The notes: generated from the sequence alone by a model not told the origin. Shown: positions 8,706 through 18,361, counted from the stretch's first letter. The stretch is 64,000 bases of DNA from Planctomycetota bacterium (GCA_021776795.1 JAJFFC010000005.1:124001-188000); one strand, 5' to 3'. Translations and numbers: made by a program.

Positions 8706-10660
8706 CTGCGACTGTTTGCGGTTCTACGCACCATTTCGCCCCAGGCCTTGGCAAGGCCATCGACGTCGAGGCCATGAGCGGCGAGTTGTTCTTCGCGCGA
8801 ACTCATGTGTGGCACGAAGTGGTCACTGACGCCGTGGCGGGACAGAGGGCAGGGTACTCCAGCATCGGCCAGAAGTGCTGCCACGGAAGAGCCAAATCCG
8901 GCTTGGAGAGAATGCTCTTCCACCGTGGCCAACCAAGGGCCGGTAGCTGCGGCGGCCAAAATGGCCTCGCGGTCTAAGGGTTTGACAAAGCGGGCGTCCC
9001 AGACTGTGAGCTCTGGCCCACCGGCTGCAGAAAGCTTTTCGGCCGCCTCTAGTGCCGGTTCGACCATCGCTCCGAGGGCGAATACGGTGCCATCGGCACC
9101 CACGCGCAAACGCTCGGCGCGGCCAGGTTCCATGGCGGGGCGTTGTTCCGCGGAGGATGCCAATGCCGTGAGTGCGGTGCCACGCGGCCAACGTAGCGCC
9201 CATGGTCCACCTAGGTCGAGGCCTGCCTGAAGCATGCGTTCCAGGTCTAGGCCGTCGCGCGGCGAGGCCAACACCATGCCGGGGAAAGCCTGCAAGTAGG
9301 CGAGGTCATAAAGCCCCATGTGAGTGGGCCCGTCTTGCCCCACCAAACCGGCGCGGTCGAGACAGAAAATGACGCTTTCCTTCTGCAGAACGACTTCTTG
9401 GAAAACTTGGTCGTAGCCACGTTGTAAGAAGGTCGAGTAAATCGCCACCAAGGGGCGCTTACCCGCGGTAGCCATGCCCCCGGCAAGGGCGACGGCGTGC
9501 TGTTCCGTGATTCCCGTGTCGTGGAACCGTTCCGGGAAGCGCTCGGCAAAGGACCCCAGACCCGTTCCCGAAGGCATGGCCGCGGTGATGGCATGCACAC
9601 GCTCATCTTGTGCAGCCAAGGTCAGTGCGGCCTCCGAGAAATGAGCAGTGAATGCCTTGCGCGCCGGTGAAGGCGGCACCGGTTTGGGCGCAGGCACCTT
9701 ATGTGCGTCGGCGCTCATGCTGGCCGAGGCAGGCTTCGGCTTCACGCCATGAGCGCGTTCCGGATCGGAACCCGCGGGCTCATAGCCTTTGCCCTTCTGG
9801 GTGAGGAAGTGCAACAAAGTCACGCCTTCCATGCGCTGTGCGCGTTCGAGCGCATCGACGACCCCGCCGAGGTCATGACCATCGAGCGGACCGATGTAGT
9901 TCACGCCCAGGCCTTCAAAAACATGGCCGGGAACCAAAGTGTGGCGCACGACTTCGCCGAATTCCTCTAGGCGTGGCCCAACCAAGGGCAGGCTGGTGGC
10001 CATCTGCTTCAGACTTTCATAGGTCTTTTGCAGCGTGCGCGATGACCGAATCCGCGATAGATATCGAGCGAGTGCACCGACAGATCGAGCAATCGACCAT
10101 TCGTTGTCATTGAGAATGACAAGAAGTCGCGCCTTGCGGTCTGCCGCTTGGGTCAGCCCTTCGAAGGATACGCCAGCAGCAAATCCGGCGTCGCCAACTA
10201 AAGCCACACTCCAAGGATCGGGGCGGTTGCCGCCCGCTTCGCCGAGTCCCTGACCAGCACCGCGCAGTCCTTCGGCCAAGCCCGCGGCAAAGCTAATCGC
10301 GGTTCCAGCATGACCAGCGGTCAGCTGGTCGTAGGCCGACTCCTCGCGACTGCAGAAACCAGACAGGCCATCAGTTTGGCGCAGGGTCGGGAACTCGCCG
10401 TAGCGCCCAGTCAGCATTTTGTGCGGGTAGCACTGGTGACTGACATCGAACACCAAGCGGTCATATTCGAAATCGAAGGCCTGGTGTAACGCCACCGTGA
10501 GCTCTACCACGCCCAAGTTGCTGCCAAGGTGGCCCCCGGTTTGGAACACGTGGTCAATCAGCGCCGAACGGATTTGCCCGCAAAGTCCCTCGAGTTCTTC
10601 GAGAGGGACACCGTCGAGGTCTCGCGGCGAGCGAATGTGGGCAAGTTGCAGCGAAGACAT
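8702..10660 (-). CDS. dxs: 1-deoxy-D-xylulose-5-phosphate synthase
   Basis: The 652-residue protein has all thiamine-diphosphate transketolase landmarks of DXS: GGHLGSNLGVVELT (His44), the ThDP/Mg motif GDAGFAAG with NDNEWSI at residues 184-190, and the catalytic glutamate in DTGITEQHAV (Glu386). It condenses pyruvate and glyceraldehyde-3-phosphate, the first step of the MEP pathway. A minor oddity is FDVSHQCYPHK where most DXS have DVGHQAYPHK. A linker rich in Pro, Ala and Lys at about residues 305-335 joins the first two domains. The prenyl synthase gene lies 54 nt upstream and nadK overlaps downstream, giving a small isoprenoid operon. Confidence 0.95.
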   Translation of the reverse strand: MSSLQLAHIRSPRDLDGVPLEELEGLCGQIRSALIDHVFQTGGHLGSNLGVVELTVALHQAFDFEYDRLVFDVSHQCYPHKMLTGRYGEFPTLRQTDGLSGFCSREESAYDQLTAGHAGTAISFAAGLAEGLRGAGQGLGEAGGNRPDPWSVALVGDAGFAAGVSFEGLTQAADRKARLLVILNDNEWSIARSVGALARYLSRIRSSRTLQKTYESLKQMATSLPLVGPRLEEFGEVVRHTLVPGHVFEGLGVNYIGPLDGHDLGGVVDALERAQRMEGVTLLHFLTQKGKGYEPAGSDPERAHGVKPKPASASMSADAHKVPAPKPVPPSPARKAFTAHFSEAALTLAAQDERVHAITAAMPSGTGLGSFAERFPERFHDTGITEQHAVALAGGMATAGKRPLVAIYSTFLQRGYDQVFQEVVLQKESVIFCLDRAGLVGQDGPTHMGLYDLAYLQAFPGMVLASPRDGLDLERMLQAGLDLGGPWALRWPRGTALTALASSAEQRPAMEPGRAERLRVGADGTVFALGAMVEPALEAAEKLSAAGGPELTVWDARFVKPLDREAILAAAATGPWLATVEEHSLQAGFGSSVAALLADAGVPCPLSRHGVSDHFVPHMSSREEQLAAHGLDVDGLAKAWGEMVRRTANSRR

Positions 10661-10714
10661 GACGCAGCAGGCCGATGCCTCGGCCCTGAGCAGATTCTAA
10701 CAGGACTGGGGGCC

Positions 10715-11629
10715 TTAGCGTGTGCGGCAAGCCAAGAAGGATGGCAAAGCGGCCAAAGCTTCTTGGGCTGGGCTCGAGGGCAATTCGAGGGCGGAAAGCG
10801 CGGACTCGGCACGCCGCACCTCGGCAGCAATCAGCTCGCTGAGGCCATCGAGGCCGAGAACAGCAGCAAGGGTGGCCTTGCCGACGGCATGGTCCTTGCC
10901 AGCGGTTTTGCCGAGAACTTCGCTGGATGCGGTGGCATCGAGCAAATCATCGGTAGCCTGAAACAGCAATCCCACAGCATGCCCAAAGTCTTGCCATGCC
11001 TGCGCTGTCTGCGGCGGCACGCCAGCTGCCAGCGCACCCAGCTCCAAACTGGCTTCGAGCAGGGCTCCCGTCTTGCCGCGATGCAGAGCCAAGACTGCTT
11101 GCAAGGTGACGATCTCGCCTTCCGCCTCCATATCGAGAGCTTGCCCCCCGACCATGCCGTTGGCACCTGCTGCCTGCGCCAGACGCGCCACTTGGGCGAG
11201 AGCGTTCGGCGTTTGCCCCTGCTCACTCAATACCTGGAAGGCAAAGGCCTGCAGGGCGTCGCCGACCAGAACCGCACTGGCTTCATCAAAGGCCACATGC
11301 ACGGTGGGTCGACCGCGGCGCAGGGCGTCATCGTCCATGCAGGGCAGGTCATCGTGAACCAAGGAGTAGGCATGGACGGCTTCCAGCGCGACGCCAGCGG
11401 CCAGAGCTTGCTCGCGGCGCCCACCATGCGCTTCGCAAGCCAACAGACATAGGGCCGGGCGCACGCGCTTTCCGGGACCGAGCAGGCTGTAGTGCAACGC
11501 TTGGTGCAAGGCCTCGGACATCGCGCTCTTGTCTATGCGCTTCAGTTCTTCGGCAAGTGCCATTTCGACCACAGGGCCGACGTCTTGCAGCCAGGTGGCG
11601 AATGCGTCGGACTTAGGCGTCGTCGGCAT
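10715..11629 (-). CDS. ispA: Polyprenyl (farnesyl/geranylgeranyl) diphosphate synthase
   Basis: The 304-residue all-helical prenyltransferase has the first aspartate-rich motif LVHDDLPCMDDDALRRGRP (DDxxxxD at residues 93-99) and the second FQATDDLLDATASS with GKTAGKD after it. The two-residue insertion in the first motif is characteristic of bacterial short-chain FPP/GGPP synthases. It elongates DMAPP with IPP units. It overlaps xseB by 17 bp and precedes dxs, the common xseA-xseB-ispA-dxs arrangement. Product chain length is not certain from sequence. Confidence 0.92.
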   Translation of the reverse strand: MPTTPKSDAFATWLQDVGPVVEMALAEELKRIDKSAMSEALHQALHYSLLGPGKRVRPALCLLACEAHGGRREQALAAGVALEAVHAYSLVHDDLPCMDDDALRRGRPTVHVAFDEASAVLVGDALQAFAFQVLSEQGQTPNALAQVARLAQAAGANGMVGGQALDMEAEGEIVTLQAVLALHRGKTGALLEASLELGALAAGVPPQTAQAWQDFGHAVGLLFQATDDLLDATASSEVLGKTAGKDHAVGKATLAAVLGLDGLSELIAAEVRRAESALSALELPSSPAQEALAALPSFLACRTR

Positions 11630-11858
11630 CTTGATCCAAGTCGGCCAATTCAGCCTGCAATGCCGTCGTCAATTCTTCGACCCGCTGTTCGGCGGCACTG
11701 AGCGAGCGATTGAGGGTGCCGAGGAGTTCGACACCTTTGCGGTAGTGCTCCACCCCCTGTTCCAAATTGAGGTCGCCACTTTCCAGTTCCCCAATCAATG
11801 ATTCGAGGCGGGCTAAGTCCTTCTCGAAATCGACGTTTTTGCTGTCGTCTTTGGCCAC
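11613..11858 (-). CDS. xseB: Exodeoxyribonuclease VII small subunit
   Basis: The 81-residue helical protein has the family core FEKDLARLESLIGELESGDL followed by NLEQGVEHYRKGVELL. It forms the small subunit that coats the helical stalk of XseA. It starts 4 nt after the xseA stop and overlaps ispA by 17 bp. The last residues are acidic (ADLDQDADDA). Confidence 0.93.
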   Translation of the reverse strand: MAKDDSKNVDFEKDLARLESLIGELESGDLNLEQGVEHYRKGVELLGTLNRSLSAAEQRVEELTTALQAELADLDQDADDA

Positions 11859-11862
11859 AGTC

Positions 11863-13161
11863 CTAGTCTACCGTGGCGTCGAGGTCGCCCTTCGCCAGAC
11901 GGATACGCAGGGGGCTTCCGGAGGCCGCTGCCGCAGGATCGCGCAGATAGGAGACCTTAGATTTGGACTCCTTGCCCGCTTTCGGGCGCAGCTCCACTAG
12001 GGCATAACCTCGTGCGAGCAATGCTTGGGGATCACCCACCTCTAGGCGCAACTTGGCTTTGTCCAAGCGCGCACGCAATCCCATGACTGCCTTATCCGGC
12101 GCATGCTGACGCAACTCACTCAAGCGACGCTCCAAGGATTGGCGTGCCCGGCGCAAAGGTTCGCGGCCCGCATGCCAATGGCGGTTCTCCGCCTCGGCAA
12201 GGCGGTGGCGCAAGCGAGCCAGGCGCCGTTCGGGAGATTGTTCGCGAAAGCGCTGCCGTAGACGCGCCAAAGGCCGTTGCGGAGTTTGTACGAAATCGCG
12301 CCCAGCGCGCATCAGTTGTTCGCCAAGCTGGTAAAGGCTTTGCTGCAATTGATACCAGCCGCTGAGCAAAGTGACCGCGCCATCAGTAGGTGTCATGGCG
12401 CGGTGATCCGCGGCAAGATCACACAGGGTGATGTCGCTTTCATGACCTACCGCAGAAACCACAGGCACCGAGGATGCCACCACCGCGCGCACTAAGACCT
12501 CTTCATTGAAGGCCCAAAGGTCTTCCAGTGACCCGCCTCCGCGGGAAAGCAGGATGACGTCGGGCGATACCGAAGCGGCGACTCCTAAAGCAGAAGCCAA
12601 GGCCTCTGCAGCGCCCGCGCCTTGGACGCGAGTCGGCAGCAACAGGATTTCCATCGGCGCAGGTGCACTATGAAGAGCACGCAAAATGTCTGCTTCTGCG
12701 GCAGAGGCTCCTGCGCAAATGACCACTAGGCGTTGCGGAAGCTCTGGCAAGGCACGTTTGCGCTCTTGGTCAAACAGGCCTTCTTCACGTAAGCGCTTCT
12801 TGTTGCGCTCAAAACGCGCGGCTAAATCCCCGCCACCGAGGTCCTCGACGTGGTCGAGCAAAAAGCTCAAGGTGCCGCGTTGTGGGTATATGTCGAAATG
12901 GCCGTGAGCTAGCACCCGTCGGCCTTCCTCTAACTCGCAATGCAAAGCGCGCGCGGCATGCCCACGCCACAAAATCACGCTGATACTGGAGTCCTCATCG
13001 CGTAACTTGAAGTAGCGATGACCACTGGCGTGGGCGCCGCGGTATTCAAACACCTCCCCCGCCACCCAAAAGGAGCCCATGTCCTCGAGAGTGTTGCTGG
13101 CTTGCGACAGCAAACGAGAAACGGAAATCGCGCGCTTTCTCTGCGCGGGCTCTTCGCTCAC
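11863..13161 (-). CDS. xseA: Exodeoxyribonuclease VII large subunit
   Basis: The protein has the N-terminal OB-fold (ISVSRLLSQASNTLEDMGSFWVAGEV), the nuclease core (LVVICAGASAAEADILRAL, DVILLSRGGGSLEDLWAFNEE, VVSAVGHESDITLCDLAADHRA) and a long coiled-coil C-terminal stalk. It degrades single-stranded DNA to oligonucleotides together with XseB. I chose the GTG at 13161, whose GTGA overlaps the stop of the gene upstream. An upstream in-frame GTG at 13203 would add an Arg-rich 14-residue tail and a 46-bp overlap. The catalytic GGGSLEDLW motif is intact. Confidence 0.93.
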   Translation of the reverse strand: MSEEPAQRKRAISVSRLLSQASNTLEDMGSFWVAGEVFEYRGAHASGHRYFKLRDEDSSISVILWRGHAARALHCELEEGRRVLAHGHFDIYPQRGTLSFLLDHVEDLGGGDLAARFERNKKRLREEGLFDQERKRALPELPQRLVVICAGASAAEADILRALHSAPAPMEILLLPTRVQGAGAAEALASALGVAASVSPDVILLSRGGGSLEDLWAFNEEVLVRAVVASSVPVVSAVGHESDITLCDLAADHRAMTPTDGAVTLLSGWYQLQQSLYQLGEQLMRAGRDFVQTPQRPLARLRQRFREQSPERRLARLRHRLAEAENRHWHAGREPLRRARQSLERRLSELRQHAPDKAVMGLRARLDKAKLRLEVGDPQALLARGYALVELRPKAGKESKSKVSYLRDPAAAASGSPLRIRLAKGDLDATVD

Positions 13162-14561
13162 GACTTTTCGACGTCTAGGTAGGGAACGCCGCTCACGCGC
13201 CACTCCTGCAAATCTTGACGCGGCAAGTAGAGGCTGAAGCGATCTGAGCTAAAGGGACTGCGCACACCGCTGTCGAGGAAGGCGCCATTGCGCAGTTGCA
13301 GCTCGACGGAACCGGAGGAGTGCAGGCGGATTTCGAGGACATCGGCCTCGATGGTCTTCACCAAACGGCCGCTATTGTCGTGCCAATTGATTTGCACCAA
13401 TCGTAACGTGGTGCCATCGATGCTACCCAGGGACTTGATGCGGTAGTAACTGTAAGTACCGCGCTGGGAGATGAGTTCATCGAGGGCGCGGCGCACACCG
13501 TTGGCATCGAGGGTGGTTCCAGTTCCCACTGGCGAAGAATCTCCACCAGGAGTGGCAGCACCTGGCTCTGGCGTCTCATTTGAGGCCAAAGAATTGGCCT
13601 GGTCGAGCTCTGGGAAGTGTTCGGTCCAAGCCGGCTTGTTGATTCCAGCAAGCTCTAAGCGCAAACCGGAAGCCGGCAAGGCACTTCGCGCACCATCGAC
13701 GGTTTGCGTGCCGTCGCGGAAAGACAACACCAAGGTGTTGGTCATATTGTGCAGGATAAACTCCACGCGCCCCGCTTGGATCACGGAAGAAACCAATCCT
13801 TGGTCATCCCAGGTCATCCAGGTGACATCGGCAAGGGCGGCTTGATTGGCTAGGCGTGTGGCTTTCTGAATGCGGATGGAGCTGTAACCATCGGTGGCCA
13901 GGAGGCCATTCAATACGCCAATCCAGGGATCGCGCTGCGGCTTGGGAGCAGTATTCCCTTGAGGGATTTGTAGCTCGATGGGTGAGGCGGCATTGGCTGT
14001 CGCGGCATCGGCCAGGGCATCTTGCAAGCGCTCATCCTGAAGGCGACTGGTTTCGGCAAACTGCTGCATCAGTCGCATCTTCTCTTCTTCGGAATCGAGC
14101 AGTTTGTCGGTCAACTCACCAAGCTGGCCGCGGTAGTGCTGCTGCTGCTCCAAAATGCCTGATAGATTGGCATTCATCTGTTCCATGGCTTGGGCCATGG
14201 CAGGGTCCGGAGGAGGTGCCTGAACCGTCACCTCTGGCTGTTGCACCACAATTTCAGGCATGGTGGAGCCAGCAACCGGTTGATTTTTTTGCCACCACAC
14301 AAAGGCGACGGCGGCCAGGCCAATCCCCAAAGCAGTGCCACCAATGGTCCACATCGGGGCGGCCCATTTGGAAGACTGAGTCTTCTCTTCTTCAAGCTCC
14401 TCAATTCGGTCCAATAAAGCTTCTTGAATCTCCGCCAGTCGACGGAAGGAGCGGTTCAGGGCTTGGACATCGCGGAGGCGCAATAACGAACCCGGCTGAC
14501 CAGAAGTCGGGCGGGCTAGATGCTGGTCGCCCTCGGGCGTGGAATCAGGAGGATCACTCAT
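13158..14561 (-). CDS. Membrane-anchored coiled-coil protein with a duplicated unknown domain
   Basis: I do not recognise the family of this 467-residue protein. Residues 28-62 form a charged cytoplasmic helix, residues 68-90 are one membrane segment (APMWTIGGTALGIGLAAVAFV), and residues 118-190 are a coiled coil. The rest contains two copies of a domain of about 95 residues, at 216-312 and 359-454. They share the pattern GYSS/TYSYYRI, then VTW/INW, EFILH/EIRLH and LSFRDG/LQLRNG, and end in a Trp. A Pro/Gly/Thr linker lies between. Most of the protein is outside the cytoplasm. It overlaps the next downstream gene by one NTGA junction and the lipoprotein gene upstream by 8 bp, so the pair probably acts together at the envelope. 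Confidence 0.8.
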   Translation of the reverse strand: MSDPPDSTPEGDQHLARPTSGQPGSLLRLRDVQALNRSFRRLAEIQEALLDRIEELEEEKTQSSKWAAPMWTIGGTALGIGLAAVAFVWWQKNQPVAGSTMPEIVVQQPEVTVQAPPPDPAMAQAMEQMNANLSGILEQQQHYRGQLGELTDKLLDSEEEKMRLMQQFAETSRLQDERLQDALADAATANAASPIELQIPQGNTAPKPQRDPWIGVLNGLLATDGYSSIRIQKATRLANQAALADVTWMTWDDQGLVSSVIQAGRVEFILHNMTNTLVLSFRDGTQTVDGARSALPASGLRLELAGINKPAWTEHFPELDQANSLASNETPEPGAATPGGDSSPVGTGTTLDANGVRRALDELISQRGTYSYYRIKSLGSIDGTTLRLVQINWHDNSGRLVKTIEADVLEIRLHSSGSVELQLRNGAFLDSGVRSPFSSDRFSLYLPRQDLQEWRVSGVPYLDVEKS

Positions 14562-15303
14562 CGGAAGTAGGTGCGGTTCCTTCTAGGAAATGGCGACGTT
14601 GGCGGGGAGTCCACTGCCGCGGCTGCAGCACGATGCTACGACTGCCGAGTTGCCCCGTCAGGCTGCTGGCGCCAGGCACCGCCTGATTGGGGCCAAACAC
14701 CAGACAATGATGCTCAGACAGCACCGGAGTAGATTGCGACAGCCCCACAGCTTGCTCCACTGGGCTCAAATACTCCCCTTGCACAACGCCATACCAATAC
14801 AGACGTAGGCGCGTGGCCTCGCCTTCCGGCAATTCCGCCAATAAGGCCTCTAGCTGGCGCTCACCGAAGCGCCGAAAGGAACCTGAGGGAGTGGAAATCT
14901 GCATGGCCCTCCAGTCCTCAATGGTGGCCTCGCTGCCAGGAACCCAAGTGACGCGAAGCAGAGCTTGGTCGTTGGCGATGATGCCAGCTTCGCGGGCCAT
15001 ACTCAGCTCGCCCGGGATTGGAGGTACCGCGCCATCGTGCGGTTCTTCAGGTTGGTCTGCCAGTGGCTCGACCAATAGCCTGCTGCCATCTTCGGCAATG
15101 CCGGACCAGCTTGGAAACAAGGAAATCTGCGGCGCCTGTACCTCTTGCGAGGTGACCGGCTCAGGCGCTTCCGGACTACAGGCGAGAAGAAGTGCAGACA
15201 GCCACCAAGACAGGTTCCGCCTAGGGATTCGTGGGCTTCTGCCTAAGCGTCGACCCAGATCTCGTCCGTCTTTTTGCCTTCGTTGTTCCACCAGCTCACC
15301 CAA
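14554..15303 (-). CDS. Putative lipoprotein of unknown function
   Basis: The product is about 249 residues if the TTG at 15303 is used; a GTG at 15291 is an alternative. Both starts lie inside the upstream gene. A hydrophobic stretch WWLSALLLACSPE ends in a lipobox (LLAC), preceded by an unusually long basic segment. The mature part has a region resembling its partner downstream (LLRVTWVPGS) but no motif I know. It overlaps the membrane-anchored coiled-coil gene by 8 bp. No enzymatic residues are evident. Confidence 0.65.
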   Translation of the reverse strand: MGELVEQRRQKDGRDLGRRLGRSPRIPRRNLSWWLSALLLACSPEAPEPVTSQEVQAPQISLFPSWSGIAEDGSRLLVEPLADQPEEPHDGAVPPIPGELSMAREAGIIANDQALLRVTWVPGSEATIEDWRAMQISTPSGSFRRFGERQLEALLAELPEGEATRLRLYWYGVVQGEYLSPVEQAVGLSQSTPVLSEHHCLVFGPNQAVPGASSLTGQLGSRSIVLQPRQWTPRQRRHFLEGTAPTSDE

Positions 15304-16115
15304 TCCAAGGGTTGTGATTGAGAAACCCCGGTGAGGGATTCTAAGGCGTTCATCATCGAACGACCTACCTTACGGTACTTCTCCTGGGCCTCAATGTCTT
15401 CCTTGTCGGTAATGGTGGCTTCGTAATACTCGGCTAGAAGCTTGACCAAAGTTTCAGTCGCTTCAAAACGCAAAGCGCCAGGAGCTTCTTGGAACTGAGC
15501 CAAAGCCTCTGCGGCTTTGGCGATGAATAGGTACTCATGGTGATCAAGCAGGTCGACCAGCTTCTCCGTGAAGTCTTGGTAAGCGTGGGTGTAACCAATT
15601 TGCTCCAGGCAGAGGGCTTTGAAGTCAGGTTCGTCCTTGAATTTTTTCTTTCTCTTGTCTTCAAAGGTCTGCCACAAATATGGTGCGCCATCGGTGCCCA
15701 TTTGGCCCAAGGAAAAAGCTGCTGCTTTCCACATATTGAGGTTGTCCTTGGTAATCGTTTTCCGCTTAGTGTGATACACGCAGCTAAAGACCGTCTCTGC
15801 AATCGCGGCCTTTTCCTTTGCCAAGCTCTTGATTTCGAGCTTGACTTCCTTTTCGTTCTCAGGCTCAAACTCTAGAGATTCCAAAAGGTTTTGATAGCGC
15901 AAATCTGCCTCACGATAGGCCTTCGTGAACTCATCAATCATGCCGATGGCTTCCGGCTCACCGCCATCGTCTTTCAGAATCTTGCCGAACTCCTTGAACT
16001 TTTCCTTCATGTCTGCGTCTTGCAACAGAACTGGGGTCAGTGCCGCAGCACTGAAAGTGGTCGAGGCGGGTACCGCGGGAAGCGGCAGGGCGAGAAGCAG
16101 GAGAGTGGTCATCAT
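15243..16115 (-). CDS. Secreted helical protein of unknown function
   Basis: The 290-residue product begins with a short signal sequence (MMTTLLLLALPLPAVPAS). The remainder is almost entirely charged helix, rich in Lys and Glu, with segments such as HHEYLFIAKAAEALAQFQEAPG that look like helical-repeat units. There is no catalytic motif. It lies 9 nt downstream of pabC on the same strand and overlaps the putative lipoprotein by 61 bp. It may be a periplasmic scaffold, but this is only inferred from the shape of the sequence. Confidence 0.75.
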   Translation of the reverse strand: MMTTLLLLALPLPAVPASTTFSAAALTPVLLQDADMKEKFKEFGKILKDDGGEPEAIGMIDEFTKAYREADLRYQNLLESLEFEPENEKEVKLEIKSLAKEKAAIAETVFSCVYHTKRKTITKDNLNMWKAAAFSLGQMGTDGAPYLWQTFEDKRKKKFKDEPDFKALCLEQIGYTHAYQDFTEKLVDLLDHHEYLFIAKAAEALAQFQEAPGALRFEATETLVKLLAEYYEATITDKEDIEAQEKYRKVGRSMMNALESLTGVSQSQPLDWVSWWNNEGKKTDEIWVDA

Positions 16116-16124
16116 GAGAGGCTC

Positions 16125-16976
16125 CTAGCAGTGGGAACTGCCATGTAGCGTTTGGAGGTAAGAAGTATGAGCGGCGCGCAGCGTCGGCAGTGCCAAGCCC
16201 TGCAAACCGGGTAAGTCTTCCCTAATGCCTACGATTCTAGTCGCCGGAACGAAGCCGATTACTGCATTGCTAATATAAACCTCTTCCGCGCTAAGGAGCT
16301 CTTCAGGGGCAATAGAGCGTTCTTCGACCGGAATCTTCGCCAAATTGCAGGCCGCGAGCAAGGAGGCGCGGGTCACGCCGCCCAAAATGCCGCGATCGAG
16401 GCCTGGGGTGCTGAGAACCCCCTGACGCCATAAAAACAGGTTGGAGGAGGTACCCTCGGCGAGGTCACCGTCGATCGTTTTGAGGATGGCCTCAAAGGCT
16501 CCGACCTCTTGAGCACGGCGCCGGGCCACCTGCCAACCGATGCGCGAAATTGTCTTGGCACTGGCCAGTGGGTCAAGAGGATCAGAGCGAAACTCGCTGA
16601 TCTGCAGCACCACTTCTTGTTGTGGTTTGGGCTCCGGGCCTACAGTCCAAAGCTCATGTTGTTGGTCACCAAGCCCACGCAACAAACTCAGGCGCACTCG
16701 CCACGAACCGGAACCCAAATGCGGGACCAAAGCTTGATAGGAGCGAGCCAAGTCTCCTGGTTTCGCCACAAAGCCGGTCAGCCGAGCCGAGTGGACGAAG
16801 CGCGCATCATGCCGTGGCAACAATGGCGTCGGTTCTCGCTCGCGCACCAGAAAGGTTTCAAAGATGCCTTCGCCTCTGAGCACAGCAGGCCAAGATGCCG
16901 GCAAACTTGCTCGCTCGGCATTGACGGCTTGGCCATCAAGCAACACCAAGGTAGTGGGGTCTTGAATGCGCATCAT
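16125..16976 (-). CDS. pabC: Class IV aminotransferase, aminodeoxychorismate lyase-like
   Basis: The 283-residue fold-type IV PLP enzyme has the lysine of SAKTISRIGWQ in the position of the PLP lysine of E. coli PabC. The phosphate-binding segment DGDLAEGTSSNLFLW and YISNAVIGFVPATRI are also typical. Its ATG overlaps the pabB stop, which supports 4-amino-4-deoxychorismate lyase (p-aminobenzoate for folate) over branched-chain or D-amino-acid aminotransferase. The overlap and the typical length make this the best call. Experimental substrate is unknown. Confidence 0.82.
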   Translation of the reverse strand: MMRIQDPTTLVLLDGQAVNAERASLPASWPAVLRGEGIFETFLVREREPTPLLPRHDARFVHSARLTGFVAKPGDLARSYQALVPHLGSGSWRVRLSLLRGLGDQQHELWTVGPEPKPQQEVVLQISEFRSDPLDPLASAKTISRIGWQVARRRAQEVGAFEAILKTIDGDLAEGTSSNLFLWRQGVLSTPGLDRGILGGVTRASLLAACNLAKIPVEERSIAPEELLSAEEVYISNAVIGFVPATRIVGIREDLPGLQGLALPTLRAAHTSYLQTLHGSSHC

Positions 16977-18361
16977 GCACCTTCAAGGTAGCGTCCTTTG
17001 AGCAGGGTTTCCTCCCATTCTCGAAGCGGATCACTATCCCAAACGATGCCCGCGCCCACCGCCAAGCGCAGGCGGCCGGCCCCCACCGTGGCGCTGCGAA
17101 TGAGGACCGAGAATCTCGCTCGTGGAGCTGGGCCGGGCAAGAAGTGGAACAAACTGCCGCAATAGGGTCCGCGGGATCGCTGTTCCAAGCTGGCGATGGC
17201 TTCTAGGGCGCGGACCTTGGGCGCACCGGTAATGCTGGCCGGTGGGAAGGTGGCCGCAAACAACGCGGCCATGCCTTGTCGAGGATCCCAGCTTGCTCGA
17301 ACATCGGCGGTGCGATGGAATAACGTGGGAAAGCTTTCTACTTCGCCGGCGGTAAAAACTTGCACGCTTCCGGTTTCGGCAATCCGCCCCAAATCATTGC
17401 GTGCCATATCGACAATCATGGTGAGTTCGGCGACTTCCTTTTCATCGTGATGCAGGGCTTCGGCATGCTGTTCATCTTCAGCTGCCGATTTCCCCCTAGG
17501 CGCGGTTCCTTTGATCGGACGCGTCATGAGTTGATTCCCATGGACTGACAAAAATAACTCGGGAGATTGAGAAAGCAGGGCGCGCCCGCGACCGTCTTGC
17601 CAATAGGCACCCATTGCGGTGGGTTGTTGGGCGCGGCGCGAGCCGTAGAGCAAGCGAGGGTCTCCCTGAAAGGAAGCCTCGAGAACATGAGATAGGTTTG
17701 CCTGAAACAGTTCGCCCTCGCCAATCCATTCGCGCAAACGACGCACGCGGCGCTGGAAGGTGGCTGCAGGAATGCTCGGGCTCAATGCCAACGGCATGGG
17801 CGCCAGTTCCACCTGGCTAGCCTGCGCGATCAACTGCTCTGCTTCTTCCCGTGCGCGCTGTTGTTCCTGCGCTTCTCCTTCGTCGCTTAGGCCCGCATGC
17901 AGTAATAAAGCTTCGCCATGAGGAAGCCACACAATTGCCTTGCGATAGCGGCCAAAGTGATAGTCCGGCCAGCTGTCCGGATAGGGCGGATTCCAGGGAA
18001 AGGCTTCGTAGGCATGCCCACATTCGAAGCTACACCAACCCACCCAGCCGGGACCTAGTTCGGGTAAGCCAGCTTCATGCTCCCAGACCTCGTCTTCGCA
18101 AGCGGTTTCTAGTCGATGACCGACATCGACATCGGCCAGCGGCCACCGTCGCTCGCCGTGTGATAACTCCCCAGGGCGCACTGCCCCATGTACGCGGCGA
18201 TCCGGATTCCACGCCAGCATTTGTAGGCCACCGGCATCGTCGAGCAATACCGAGGCGGCATTTCTTGGCAAAGCCGCCAAGCAACGCCAGGCCTCGGGCG
18301 CTTGGGCAAAGCGAGCCAGACAACGAACGTGCAGATGCATGAGAGGCAGGGGTAGTGCCAT
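16973..18361 (-). CDS. pabB: Aminodeoxychorismate synthase component I
   Basis: The 462-residue protein is a chorismate-utilising enzyme with TRPIKGTAPRG, IVDMARNDLGRIAE and SITGAPKVRALEAI. The lysine in PIKGT is diagnostic for PabB; TrpE has PIAGT. It converts chorismate to 4-amino-4-deoxychorismate with ammonia from a PabA-type glutaminase, which is not in the window. Met8 is a possible alternative start. It is divergent from the recombinase gene with only 38 nt between the starts. Confidence 0.9.
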   Translation of the reverse strand: MALPLPLMHLHVRCLARFAQAPEAWRCLAALPRNAASVLLDDAGGLQMLAWNPDRRVHGAVRPGELSHGERRWPLADVDVGHRLETACEDEVWEHEAGLPELGPGWVGWCSFECGHAYEAFPWNPPYPDSWPDYHFGRYRKAIVWLPHGEALLLHAGLSDEGEAQEQQRAREEAEQLIAQASQVELAPMPLALSPSIPAATFQRRVRRLREWIGEGELFQANLSHVLEASFQGDPRLLYGSRRAQQPTAMGAYWQDGRGRALLSQSPELFLSVHGNQLMTRPIKGTAPRGKSAAEDEQHAEALHHDEKEVAELTMIVDMARNDLGRIAETGSVQVFTAGEVESFPTLFHRTADVRASWDPRQGMAALFAATFPPASITGAPKVRALEAIASLEQRSRGPYCGSLFHFLPGPAPRARFSVLIRSATVGAGRLRLAVGAGIVWDSDPLREWEETLLKGRYLEGA

